From Streptomyces triculaminicus (lineage in GTDB: Bacteria > Actinomycetota > Actinomycetes > Streptomycetales > Streptomycetaceae): a stretch of DNA of 64,000 nucleotides. The translations under genes and the position numbers were made by a program. Shown piece by piece: positions 34,583 to 42,885 of the stretch. Positions within the stretch are counted from its first letter, which is position 1, and each line of letters begins with the position of its first letter. The stretch is from positions 1,302,001 through 1,366,000 of the forward strand of contig NZ_JAFMOF010000001.1 in NCBI RefSeq assembly GCF_017349075.1, read 5' to 3'. The notes under the pieces are model-generated. The model searched no databases. It was not told where the DNA came from and saw only the letters and a list, made by a program, of their open reading frames with translations.

Positions 34583-34630
34583 CGGCGGGGCGTGCCGCGT
34601 CCGGCCTCACGGCGGGGCGCGGGGCGCCGG

Positions 34631-35092
34631 TCAGGAAGCCGGGGTGAGGCCCTCCATGGCGGCGACCAGCGGGGCCAGTTCGGCGCGGCCCGACGCCTCG
34701 TGCAGCGCCTCGCGCAGCGCGGCGTCGTTGGTGGGACGGGCCTGGTCCAGCAGGGAGCGGCCGGCGTCGGTGACGTCGGTGTAGATGCCGCGGCGGTCGG
34801 TGAGGCAGAGGTAGCGGGTCAGCAGACCGCGGTCCTCCATGCGGTTGACCAGGCGCGTCGTCGCGCTCTGGCTGAGTACGACGGCGTCGGCGACCTCGTT
34901 CATGCGCAGGTGCCCGCCCTCGCCGTCGTGCTGGCGGCTGAGGACGTCGAGCACCGAGAACTCGCGCACGCTCAGCTCGTGATGGGCCTGCAGCGCCCGC
35001 TCGAGATGGGCCTCTATGCGGCTGTGCAGCGTGGACAGCGCGCACCAGCCCTGCGCCAGGCCGGTCAGGGCGGGGTCCGGGGTGCGGGACAT
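34631..35092 (-). CDS. MarR family transcriptional regulator
   Basis: 153 residues from ATG 35092 with a clear AAGGAGG site. Helices and winged motif are typical: LSVREFSVLDVLSRQ, LRMNEVADAVVLSQSATTRLVNRMEDRGLLTR, and DRRGIYTDVTDAG for the wing. Divergent from the next MFS gene across 190 bp containing a TTGCA-N13-TGCAA dyad, so it probably represses that exporter and itself in response to a small ligand. Confidence 0.92.
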   Translation of the reverse strand: MSRTPDPALTGLAQGWCALSTLHSRIEAHLERALQAHHELSVREFSVLDVLSRQHDGEGGHLRMNEVADAVVLSQSATTRLVNRMEDRGLLTRYLCLTDRRGIYTDVTDAGRSLLDQARPTNDAALREALHEASGRAELAPLVAAMEGLTPAS

Positions 35093-35186
35093 GGATGACC
35101 CTCCTTCGGAGTCGTACGCGGTCGCCGGGCGCATGCCGTTCGAGTCGCTCCCGACCAGCGTATCCCCCCGCCGCAATAGCCCGCGC

Positions 35187-35209
35187 TTGCAAGTAACCCG
35201 CGTATGCAA
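35187..35209. promoter_or_regulatory. Candidate MarR operator
   Basis: TTGCA (35187-35191) and TGCAA (35205-35209) with 13 bases between form a dyad of the kind bound by MarR proteins. Located 95 bp from the MarR start and 74 bp from the MFS start. Confidence 0.55.
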
Positions 35210-35282
35210 TTATTGTGGAGGCCGGTAAAAGTCTGCCGCAAAGACTTCGCCCACCGCTGCCTCCGCTAAGGACCCCTCCGTC

Positions 35283-36506
35283 ATGCCACTCGCCCTGCTG
35301 GCGCTCGCCATCGGCGCCTTCGGTATCGGCACCACCGAATTCGTCACCGCGGGCCTGCTCCCCGAGATCGCGGACGAGTTCGGCGTCTCCATCCCCACCG
35401 CCGGCCTCCTGACCACCGGCTACGCACTCGGCGTCGTCGTCGGGGCGCCGGTCCTGGCCATCCTCGGGGGCCGGATCCCGCGCAAGGCGATGCTGATGGG
35501 CCTCATGGGCCTGTTCGTCGTGGGCAACGCGCTCTCCGCCGCCGCCCCCGTCTTCTCGCTGATGCTCGCCGGACGGATCGTCGCGTCGCTCGCGCACGGG
35601 GCGTTCTTCGGCATCGGGTCGATCGTCGCCGCCGGGCTCGTCGCCCCGCAGAAGAAGGCGGGTGCGATAGCGATGATGTTCACGGGGCTGACCACCTCCA
35701 CGGTGGTCGGCGTGCCGATGGGCACCCTGGTCGGCCAGAACGTGGGCTGGCGCGTCACGTTCCTGATCATCGCCGGGCTCGGCGTCCTCGCCGTCCTGGG
35801 CATCGCCGCCCTCGTGCCCCCGCAGCCCCGGCCCGAGCGCACCCGGCTCAGCGGCGAGACCGCGGCCTTCCGCAACCCCCAGGTCCTGCTCGCCATGGCG
35901 ATGACGGTCCTCGGCTTCGGCGGCGTCTTCACCATGAGCACCTACCTCGCCCCGATGATGACCGACGTCGCCGGCTACGCCCCCTCGTCCGTCACCTGGC
36001 TGCTCGTCCTCTTCGGCCTCGGCATGCTCGTCGGCAACCTGATCGGAGGCCGGTACGCCGACCGCGCGCTGATGCCCATGCTCTTCACCGCCCTCGGCGG
36101 ACTGGCGGTCCTGCTCGCCCTGCTACCGCTCACCGCGCACGACAAGACCGCGGCCGCCGTCACCATCCCGCTCATCGGCGCCTTCGGCTTCGCGACCGTC
36201 CCCCCGCTGCAGAAGCGGGTGCTCGACCAGACCGCCGACGCCCCCACCCTCGCCTCCGCCGTCAACATCGGCGCCTTCAACCTGGGCAACGCCATAGCGG
36301 CCTGGCTCGGCGGCCTCGTGATATCCGCCGGCTTCGGCTATACCGCCCCCAACTGGGTCGGCGCCGCCATGGCCGCCTCCGCGCTGCTCCTCGCCCTGCT
36401 CTCCGCGGCGCTCGAGCGGCGCACCACGGCCCCCTCGGCCGGGCGCGTGGTCGCCGGGGGATCGCCCGCGGCCGCCGAGCGGGAGGCCGCGCCGGCCACC
36501 CGCTGA
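35283..36506 (+). CDS. MFS transporter, AraJ/YdhP-type
   Basis: 407 residues from ATG 35283 (AAGGA upstream). Starts LALLALAIGAFGIGTTEFVTAGLLPEIADEFGVS, the signature of the drug/arabinose-export branch that includes chloramphenicol-resistance-type pumps; 12 membrane segments follow. It is divergent from a MarR regulator, suggesting inducible efflux. Specific substrate unknown. Confidence 0.88.
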   Translation: MPLALLALAIGAFGIGTTEFVTAGLLPEIADEFGVSIPTAGLLTTGYALGVVVGAPVLAILGGRIPRKAMLMGLMGLFVVGNALSAAAPVFSLMLAGRIVASLAHGAFFGIGSIVAAGLVAPQKKAGAIAMMFTGLTTSTVVGVPMGTLVGQNVGWRVTFLIIAGLGVLAVLGIAALVPPQPRPERTRLSGETAAFRNPQVLLAMAMTVLGFGGVFTMSTYLAPMMTDVAGYAPSSVTWLLVLFGLGMLVGNLIGGRYADRALMPMLFTALGGLAVLLALLPLTAHDKTAAAVTIPLIGAFGFATVPPLQKRVLDQTADAPTLASAVNIGAFNLGNAIAAWLGGLVISAGFGYTAPNWVGAAMAASALLLALLSAALERRTTAPSAGRVVAGGSPAAAEREAAPATR

Positions 36507-36600
36507 GCGGCGGGCGGCCGGGGCCCGGGGCCGGTCGTGGCCCGGGCCGAGGTCAGGGGCGTGATCCCTCGCGGCGGGAGTGCGCCTACGCTCGGTCGTC

Positions 36601-37239
36601 ATGAGCAGACTGCACTTGTTCGACCTCGACGGGACGCTGATCCATGGATCGGCGGCCGCGGTGGAGATCTCCCGGCAGCTCGGGCTGGAGACGGAGATCG
36701 GCGAGCTGGAGAAGGCGTTCGCGGCGGGGGAGCTGACGCCGCCCCGGTTCGCCGAGCTGGCGGTGGAGCTCTGGGGAGAGCTGACCGAGCCGCAGGTGGC
36801 GGCGGCCTTCGAGGGCGCGCCCTGGCTGGCGGGCATCCGGGACGTCTGGCAGGAGATACGGGCGCGGGGCGAGCGGTGCGCGGTGATCTCGCTGTCGCCG
36901 GGGTTCTTCGTCGAACGCCTGCTGGACTGGGGAGCGGACGCGGCCCATGGCTCGCGGTGGCCCGCCGTGCCGTTCCGCGATCCGGTGGACCCGGCGGGCA
37001 TCCTCGACGCGTCCGCGAAGGTCCGGATCGCCGACGAGCTGTGCGAGCGCTACGGCCTGGGCCGCGCCGACTGCGTGGCGTACGGCGACTCCATGTCGGA
37101 CGCCCGGCTCTTCGCGATGGTGCCGGTGTCGGTCGCCGTCAACGCCGACCACCATGTGCGGGACATCGCCTCGCACGCCTACGGGGGGCGTGACCTCAGG
37201 GAGGCCTACGCGCTGGTGGCGGACGCGCCCCGGGCGTAG
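36601..37239 (+). CDS. HAD-superfamily hydrolase, phosphoserine-phosphatase-like
   Basis: 212 residues from ATG 36601; TACGCT lies 8 bases upstream with no ribosome site (possible leaderless mRNA). Motif I FDLDGT (D8, D10), motif II ISLS, and motif IV YGDSMSDARLF are present, and a helical C1 cap lies after motif I. This is the SerB-like phosphatase layout. Substrate unknown. Confidence 0.85.
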   Translation: MSRLHLFDLDGTLIHGSAAAVEISRQLGLETEIGELEKAFAAGELTPPRFAELAVELWGELTEPQVAAAFEGAPWLAGIRDVWQEIRARGERCAVISLSPGFFVERLLDWGADAAHGSRWPAVPFRDPVDPAGILDASAKVRIADELCERYGLGRADCVAYGDSMSDARLFAMVPVSVAVNADHHVRDIASHAYGGRDLREAYALVADAPRA

Positions 37240-37438
37240 GGCGCCTCCGGCGGGCCGGCGCGGGCGGGACACGCCCTGGCGTCCGGCGGGCTTACCGGCG
37301 GGCCGGAAAGGAGCGCAGCCTATCCCCAACCGGGGGAGCGGTGCGGGGACTTCCGGCAAAGCTTGCCGGGCGCCGGGCAAGGGGTGGAATGCTGCGCGTG
37401 CTGGAACACCGAGATGTTCGAGGCGAGGCGACGCGACC

Positions 37439-38767
37439 ATGAACGCTCCGACCACCCCCTCGGCCGACGGCCGCACCACCGGCGACGCGGGTGAGCGGGG
37501 CTGGTTCACCCGGCCGGGCGCCCACGAGGGACCGCCTCGGTTACCGGAGGGTGCCGCGCCCTCGCGCCGAACCGGGGGCCCGGCCGGCCGGCGCCCCGCG
37601 CCGCCCGGCCCCGCCTCCGCCGGTGCGCCGGCGGCCGGACCGTCGCCCGACGCCCTGCTGATCCGCCGCACACTGGCCGAGATCGAACCGAGCGCCGACA
37701 AGGCCGTCTCGTACTTCTACGCGCTGCTGTTCCTGCGCCACCCCGGCCTGCGGGCCCTCTTCCCCGCCGCCATGGACACCCAGCGCGACCGGCTCTTCAG
37801 GGCCCTGCTCACCGCCGCCCGGCACGTCGACGACACCGCCACCCTCACCGAGTACCTCTCCCAACTGGGCCGCGGCCACCGCAAGTACGGCACCGAGTCC
37901 GCCCACTACCCCGCCGTCGGCGAGTGCCTGATCGGGGCGCTGGCCCACTACGCGCGGGACAGCTGGAACGCGGACGCCGAGGCCGCGTGGGTGCGGGCCT
38001 ACACCGCGATCTCCCAGATCATGATCGACGCGGCGGCAGAGGACGCGCGCACGTCCCCGGCCTGGTGGCAGGCCGAGATCGTCTCGCACGAGTCGCGCAC
38101 GCCGGACATCGCCGTCGTGACCGTACGGCCCGACCGGCCCTACTCCTTCCGCGCCGGCCAGTACACGAGCCTGGAGACGCCGTGGTGGCCGCGCGTCTGG
38201 CGCAACTACTCCTTCTCCTGCGCGCCCCGCCCCGACGGTCTGCTGTCCTTCCACGTCAAGGCCGTTCCGGCCGGCTGGGTCTCCCGTGCGCTGGTGCACC
38301 GCGCCCGCCCCGGCGACGTCATCCGCCTGGGGCCGCCCACGGGTTCGATGACCGTCGACCACGGCAGCGACAACGGCCTGCTCTGCCTGGGCGGCGGCAC
38401 CGGCATCGCCCCCATCAAGGCCCTGGTGGAGGACGTCGCGCGGCACGGCCGCAGCCGTCCCGTGGACGTCTTCTACGGCGCCCGGCACAACGACGATCTC
38501 TACGACATCGACACCATGCTCAGACTGCAGAAGACGCACCGCTGGCTCATGGTCCGCCCGGTGATCTCCGACGGACCCACCCTCGGCCTGAGCGGGCAAC
38601 TCCCTCAGGTCGTCCGCAAGTACGGGCCGTGGAACTCCTACGACGCGTATCTCTCCGGCCCGCCCGGCATGATCCGCAGCGGCGTGGACACCCTGGTCGG
38701 CATCGGCATGCCCGCCGACCGCATACGGCACGACTCGCTCGACGAGCTGACGGCGTCCGCGACGTAG
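37439..38767 (+). CDS. Flavohaemoglobin-like globin-reductase fusion
   Basis: 442 residues from ATG 37439 (GAGGCGAGG upstream). About 75 disordered Pro/Arg/Gly residues come first. The globin domain (about 76-205) keeps a Tyr in YFYALLF, a Gln in MDTQRDRLF and the proximal His H147 (GRGHRKYG). The reductase half has the FAD motif RNYSFS and the NAD(P) motif LCLGGGTGIAPIKALV. Flavohaemoglobins oxidise nitric oxide to nitrate. The long N-terminal extension is unusual. It converges on a NUDIX gene. Confidence 0.85.
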   Translation: MNAPTTPSADGRTTGDAGERGWFTRPGAHEGPPRLPEGAAPSRRTGGPAGRRPAPPGPASAGAPAAGPSPDALLIRRTLAEIEPSADKAVSYFYALLFLRHPGLRALFPAAMDTQRDRLFRALLTAARHVDDTATLTEYLSQLGRGHRKYGTESAHYPAVGECLIGALAHYARDSWNADAEAAWVRAYTAISQIMIDAAAEDARTSPAWWQAEIVSHESRTPDIAVVTVRPDRPYSFRAGQYTSLETPWWPRVWRNYSFSCAPRPDGLLSFHVKAVPAGWVSRALVHRARPGDVIRLGPPTGSMTVDHGSDNGLLCLGGGTGIAPIKALVEDVARHGRSRPVDVFYGARHNDDLYDIDTMLRLQKTHRWLMVRPVISDGPTLGLSGQLPQVVRKYGPWNSYDAYLSGPPGMIRSGVDTLVGIGMPADRIRHDSLDELTASAT

Positions 38768-38799
38768 GGCCGGGCGGCGCGGCCGCCGGGCCGGATCCG

Positions 38800-39306
38800 T
38801 CACCCCAGGTCGGCGGCGAGCAGGGCGCGTACGCCCTCGATGTTGGCGTGGAGGAAGGCGCGCAACGACGGCGGCACCACCTCCACCGAGTCGATGCCCG
38901 CCCGGGTGAAGGGGATGCGGACGACCTCGTACGTGCCGAGGGGCTCGTCCACCTCCGGGCCGTGGCGGCGTGAGAGGTCCATGGAGGCGAGCCGGCAGAC
39001 GAAGAAGTGCTGCACCTTCACGCCGTGGGCGGCGTGGTGCAGGGAGTGCGAGACGGTGTCGACGAAGGCGGGGACCACGTCGACGACTTTCGCCCCGAGC
39101 TCTTCGTCGACCTCCCGGTGGAGGGCGGCGACGACGGTCGGGTCCTCGGGCTCGACGCCTCCGCCGGGGGTGATCCAGTACGGAGCCTCGTCGGGCTTGG
39201 TGCGTTTGATGAGGATCATGTCGAGCGCGTCGGAGCCGGGCTCGCCGTCGAGCAGGATGGCGCGGGCGGTGCGTTTGACCACGGGCCGTTCGGTCATAGG
39301 GGACAT
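38800..39306 (-). CDS. NUDIX hydrolase
   Basis: 168 residues from ATG 39306 (GGAGGGG 13 bases upstream; an ATG 9 bases later is possible). The NUDIX box GGGVEPEDPTVVAALHREV continues with DEELGA and fits Gx5Ex7REUxEExGU. It hydrolyses a nucleoside diphosphate derivative, identity unknown. It is 32 bp downstream of a LysR gene on the same strand, so the two are probably cotranscribed. Confidence 0.88.
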   Translation of the reverse strand: MSPMTERPVVKRTARAILLDGEPGSDALDMILIKRTKPDEAPYWITPGGGVEPEDPTVVAALHREVDEELGAKVVDVVPAFVDTVSHSLHHAAHGVKVQHFFVCRLASMDLSRRHGPEVDEPLGTYEVVRIPFTRAGIDSVEVVPPSLRAFLHANIEGVRALLAADLG

Positions 39307-39338
39307 CTGCCGCACGGTCCCCTCCGCGAAACCCTTTC

Positions 39339-40235
39339 TCACCAGGAAACGGCAGCGCGCAACAGCCACTCGTGCGCCCTGGCCAGATGCGGGTGGGCCA
39401 GGGAGCCGGCCCGGACGACCAGAAAATAGGTGCGCAGCGGGGGCACCGGCGGGTCGAGCAGGGCGACGACCTCCCCGCTGTCGAGGGCGTCGCCGCACAG
39501 GTAGCGCGGCAGGACGCCGATGCCGGCCCCGGCCGCGACGCAGGAGAGGACGGCACGCAGGTCGGGGGCGATGACGGCGCCCGCGGCGGCGGGCTTGGTG
39601 TCGAAGACGGCGGCCCAGTAGCGGGAGACGAACGGCAGGCTCTCGTGGACCTCGACGACGGGCAGGTCCTCCAGGGCGTGCACGCCCTTGTCGCGGACGA
39701 CGGCGGCGCCGCCCAGGCGGGCCGCCCAGCGGGGGCCTGCGACCAGGACGTGCTCCTCGTCGCAGAGGGGGGTGGCGGCCAGCAGCCGGCCGCGCGGGCG
39801 GGAGGTGGTGACGACGAGGTCGTGGTGGCCCGCGCCCAGGCCCTCGAAGAGGTCCTCGGCCATGCCGTGGGCGGCGCGCACGGTCAGCCCCTGGACGATG
39901 AGGGGCGTGAGCGCGGGCAGTGCGCGCAGGGCGGTGAACTCGGGGGGACCGGCCAGGTGCAGTGTGCGGTTGGCCCGCTGGTCGTCGAGGTCGGCCTCGG
40001 CGATCTCCAGCAGGGCGTCGACATGCGGGGCGATCTTGTGGGCGAGTTCGTCGCCGGTGGTGGTGGGGCGCACGCCGCGGGCCTGGCGCAGGAAGAGGGG
40101 GCGGCCCAGCTGCCGTTCCAGGGTCCTGATCTGGCTGGTGACGGCGGGCTGGGAGAGGCCGAGCAGGGCGGCGGCACGGGTGAAGGAGCCGGCCCGGTGC
40201 ACCGTGACGAATGTGCGTAAAAGGGCCAGATCCAT
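39339..40235 (-). CDS. LysR family transcriptional regulator
   Basis: 298 residues; ATG with AAGGGGAG. N-terminal helix-turn-helix: LALLRTFVTVHRAGSFTRAA then LSQPAVTSQIRTLERQLG; the effector domain follows, with normal LysR length. No divergent neighbour gene is close, so the target may be the NUDIX gene downstream or lie elsewhere. Confidence 0.92.
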   Translation of the reverse strand: MDLALLRTFVTVHRAGSFTRAAALLGLSQPAVTSQIRTLERQLGRPLFLRQARGVRPTTTGDELAHKIAPHVDALLEIAEADLDDQRANRTLHLAGPPEFTALRALPALTPLIVQGLTVRAAHGMAEDLFEGLGAGHHDLVVTTSRPRGRLLAATPLCDEEHVLVAGPRWAARLGGAAVVRDKGVHALEDLPVVEVHESLPFVSRYWAAVFDTKPAAAGAVIAPDLRAVLSCVAAGAGIGVLPRYLCGDALDSGEVVALLDPPVPPLRTYFLVVRAGSLAHPHLARAHEWLLRAAVSW

Positions 40236-40371
40236 GCTGTCTCCCCTTGTTCGCCACCACCGACCGTAGGGGAACTATAAATAAGTCGATAGGTCTGTGT
40301 CGCTAGCGTGATTGGACACTGACGCAGAGTCAACTAGCCTGGGTCGCGCGGTTCTTCACGCGTGGAGCCGC

Positions 40372-40408
40372 GACGGCTCGAGCCAAGAGGGGGGAGGCTC
40401 GAGCCGTC
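40372..40408 (-). terminator. Terminator after the holin-like gene
   Basis: A 13-bp perfect stem (40372-40384 with 40396-40408) with an 11-base purine-rich loop, downstream of the minus-strand holin-like gene (stop 40448) and before the LysR promoter region. Confidence 0.8.
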
Positions 40409-40447
40409 CTCGCGCCGTGGGCCGCCGGCGCCGGGCGCGGCCCGCCG

Positions 40448-40828
40448 TCAGTCGTTCTCGTCGGGCAGGATCATGTGCATCGCCCAGGCCACGACGGAGA
40501 TGATCACGCCGCCGACCAGGGCGGGCCAGAAGCCGCCCACGTGGAAGGCCAGGTCCAGCCGGTCCGCGAGCCACGAGGTCAGCAACAGCATCAGGGCGTT
40601 GATGACCAGCGTGATCAGGCCGAGGGTGAGGATGAAAAGCGGGAACGACAGCAGCTTCACCACCGGCTTGACGATGAAGTTGACCGCGCCGAAGACGAGC
40701 GCGACGAGGAAGAGCGTGACCACCTTGCGGGCGGTGTTCTCGCCGGACAGGGTGATGCCCTTGAGCAGCCAGATGGCTACCGCCAGGGCCGCCGCGTTGG
40801 CGATCGTCTTGACTACGAAATTCTTCAT
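40448..40828 (-). CDS. Small four-helix membrane protein, phage-holin-like family
   Basis: 126 residues from ATG 40828. Four membrane helices: ANAAALAVAIWLLKGITL, VTLFLVALVFGAVNFIV, FPLFILTLGLITLVINAL, FWPALVGGVIISVVAWAM. The arrangement matches the YvlD-like, so-called phage holin family of 4-helix proteins common in bacterial chromosomes; it is not evidence of a phage. Function is unknown. Diverges from the cupin gene. Confidence 0.78.
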   Translation of the reverse strand: MKNFVVKTIANAAALAVAIWLLKGITLSGENTARKVVTLFLVALVFGAVNFIVKPVVKLLSFPLFILTLGLITLVINALMLLLTSWLADRLDLAFHVGGFWPALVGGVIISVVAWAMHMILPDEND

Positions 40829-40932
40829 GGTGAGATCGTTGCAGACGGGCGCGGTCGATGAAGATCCGCTCGATGGGCGCGGGCGCCGGGGCGACCGGCG
40901 CGGCGATCGGTACGGCGAGGGATGGACCACGC

Positions 40933-41250
40933 ATGAAAGCGTTCCGGCTGGATGAGCTCGAGGCCGAGCGGGTCGCCAATGACGGCGCCTACCTGCAGTT
41001 CCTGCGCGAACGGAACATGTCCGTCGGGCTGTACGCGCTGAACGCCGGCGACGCCGACCCCCAGGGGCCGCACCTCCAGGACGAGGTGTACGTGGTGATG
41101 AGCGGCCGGGCGTCCGTCACGGTCGGGGAGGAGACCACGACGGTGGGGCGCGGCAGCGTGGTGTACGTCCCCGCCGGGGTGGTCCACCGCTTCCACCACA
41201 TCAGCGAGGATCTGAGGGTTCTGGTGGTCTTCTCTCCGCCCGAGAGCTGA
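40933..41250 (+). CDS. Cupin domain protein
   Basis: 105 residues from ATG 40933 (GAGGGATGG upstream). Single double-stranded beta-helix: GPHLQDEVYVVMSGRASVTV contains the first cupin motif (H and E), and GSVVYVPAGVVHRFHHI the second with its His ligand. Likely binds one metal. Small cupins have varied roles and the ligand here is unknown. Ends before a short hairpin. Confidence 0.85.
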   Translation: MKAFRLDELEAERVANDGAYLQFLRERNMSVGLYALNAGDADPQGPHLQDEVYVVMSGRASVTVGEETTTVGRGSVVYVPAGVVHRFHHISEDLRVLVVFSPPES

Positions 41251-41382
41251 GCCGGGCCCCGCGATCCCGTAGGGGGCGGTTCAGGGGAGGACGGGGGCTG
41301 CGCGGGCCCCGCCGGAAGGTCCTGTCGCCCTAGCATCGAATGCAGGCCGGGGCATTCCGCTCCGGGCGGCCGCAGACTCCCC

Positions 41383-41400
41383 CCACGGCATTCGCCGTGG
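41383..41400 (+). terminator. Short hairpin after the cupin gene
   Basis: ccacggc-attc-gccgtgg: a 7-bp stem and 4-base loop 133 bp after the cupin stop, upstream of the DUF5326-like gene. A modest terminator or leader structure. Confidence 0.5.
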
Positions 41401-41468
41401 AAGTCCGACCGGCCGTGATGTGACGAGGCCGCGTGAAATCACGCGCGAAGCGGAGAGCAGGGATCGAC

Positions 41469-41687
41469 ATGGCCGAGAAGGGGATATTCGACGGGATGCC
41501 GTGGTGGGTGAAGTGGATCGCCGTGCCGGTCCTCGTCCTGCTGGTGTTCGGCAGCCTGATCATGAGCGTGCTCGGCTTTGTCATCAGCCTGCTCTTCAAG
41601 GCGCTGCTGCTGGTCGCTCTCGTCGGTGGCCTGATCTTCGTCGTCAAGAAGTTCACGTCGTCCTCGTCGTCGAGGGGCGACTGGTAG
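41469..41687 (+). CDS. Small membrane protein, DUF5326-like
   Basis: 72 residues from ATG 41469, with GGAGA and GGGA upstream. Two membrane helices (MPWWVKWIAVPVLVLLVFGSLIM, FVISLLFKALLLVALVGGLIF) and a Ser-rich polar end (KKFTSSSSSRGDW). Resembles a small Streptomyces membrane family from this locus; function unknown. A strong hairpin follows 5 bp after the stop. Confidence 0.7.
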   Translation: MAEKGIFDGMPWWVKWIAVPVLVLLVFGSLIMSVLGFVISLLFKALLLVALVGGLIFVVKKFTSSSSSRGDW

Positions 41688-41691
41688 GGGC

Positions 41692-41727
41692 GGTCGTTCC
41701 GGGCGTGACGTGCCGCCCGGAACGACC
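41692..41727 (+). terminator. Terminator after DUF5326-like gene
   Basis: 13-bp perfect stem (41692-41704 with 41715-41727) and a 10-base loop, directly after the stop at 41687. Between it and ssgA (41728-42116) I see no gene; that stretch is less GC-rich and presumably holds the ssgA promoter. Confidence 0.85.
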
Positions 41728-42116
41728 CCACCGGCAGACGGCGTCGCCCACGCCACCGTCCGGTGTCCGCTCGGTCAACTCAACGAAGCGGAAGGCGGGG
41801 AGTTATCTCTCCCGTCAACATCTCTCCGTCAACGTGAACGCGAAGCCCGGGGGCGTAAACGGTAATCCGTGCGCCCTCGGGCCACTTTGGCCAGTTCTCG
41901 GCTGTTCCGTGCCAGCAAATCCCCTGGTTACGACTCCATGCAGTAGTCGAGTCGCTACGCTCCAGAGTCGGCGAGCTCGTATGCTCACCCTCGGTCTCCA
42001 TGAGTAACTGGAAAATCACTCCTTGTGATCCACTGGGCGTTCTTGTCAGACTATGGCGTCATTGGGGCCATCAGGCTTCAATCCCTGCCAAACCGACGAA
42101 GACGGGGCATTGGGCG

Positions 42117-42563
42117 ATGCGCGACACAGTTCAGGCAGAAGTGGTCATGACGTTCCTCGTCTCCGAGGAGCTGTCCTTCCGGATCCCGGTGGAGCTGGGC
42201 TACGACAGCAGTGATCCGTACGCGGTGAAGTTCACCTTCCACCTCCCCGGCGACGCCCCGGTGACCTGGGCCTTCGCCCGGGAGTTGCTGCTCGACGGGC
42301 TGAGCCAGCCGTCCGGCGAGGGCGATGTGCACATCGCCCCCGCCTCCTCCCAGCACCTGTCGGACGTCTTCATCCGGCTGCAAGTGGGTGGGGAGGGCGC
42401 GCTGTTCCGGGCGGGCGCGGCGCCGCTGGTGGCCTTCCTCGACCGCACCGACCGCGTGGCCCCCCTGGGCGAGGAGCGCACGGTCGCCGACTTCGACTAC
42501 GAGCTCGCCGCGGCGCTGGACAGCATCCTCGCCGGCAATCCCGAGGGTCAGAACGCCGGTTAG
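42117..42563 (+). CDS. ssgA: Sporulation and cell-division protein SsgA
   Basis: 148 residues from ATG 42117 (MRDTVQAEV start as in other SsgA); a later ATG at 42147 is possible. The SsgA-like core is strongly conserved: EELSFRIPVELGYDSSDPYAV, FHLPGDAPVTWAFARELLLDG, SGEGDVHI, APLVAFLDRTDRVAPLGEE. SsgA recruits SsgB to mark division sites in aerial hyphae and stimulates submerged fragmentation. In S. coelicolor and S. griseus an IclR-type activator gene (ssgR) lies immediately upstream; here there is none, only 390 bp without an ORF. Located before the yibE/F and thiC genes. Confidence 0.88.
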   Translation: MRDTVQAEVVMTFLVSEELSFRIPVELGYDSSDPYAVKFTFHLPGDAPVTWAFARELLLDGLSQPSGEGDVHIAPASSQHLSDVFIRLQVGGEGALFRAGAAPLVAFLDRTDRVAPLGEERTVADFDYELAAALDSILAGNPEGQNAG

Positions 42564-42885
42564 CGGGCCGACCGGCCCGGCCGGCCGGCGCCCTCCCCGA
42601 TCGGCACCCGCTCGGCGCGCGGTGCCACCCCCCGCGGCGCGGTCGCCGCAGTCCGGACCGCCGGACCGCCGCCGCTTCCCCCGCCGCTGCTCCCTTCACA
42701 GTGGTTTTGTCGACACTGTCACCTTTCGCACCGATGTCCGGCCCGCAGGCCGTGCCCATGGTCGCGAACAACTGCCATCCCCCGCCGGGGCCGTTGACGA
42801 CGCCCGGGCCGATCGTCCCCGTGACCCTCCCCAGTTCACCGAACCCCGGCGGACCACCCGTCGATCACCGTCGATCACCCGTCGA
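42564..42885. other. Gap between ssgA and the yibE/F-like gene
   Basis: No gene seen in 322 bp between these convergent genes. Contains three direct copies of cgtcgatcac (period 10 then 11 bp, 42859-42889, the last covering the YibE/F stop) and a dyad acagtg-N10-cactgt near 42698. Neither has a known role. Confidence 0.5.

Noticed and set aside
38768..38799. Imperfect palindrome between flavohaemoglobin and NUDIX genes as a terminator
   Set aside because: GC-rich with one central mismatch; plausible but not distinct enough from background to list as a feature.
40448..40828. Holin-like gene considered as a prophage remnant
   Set aside because: It belongs to a chromosomal 4-helix family, and no other phage genes surround it.
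40858..40932. Longer N-terminus for the cupin protein from ATG 40858
   Set aside because: The extra 25 residues are low-complexity and a GAGGGATGG ribosome site supports ATG 40933.
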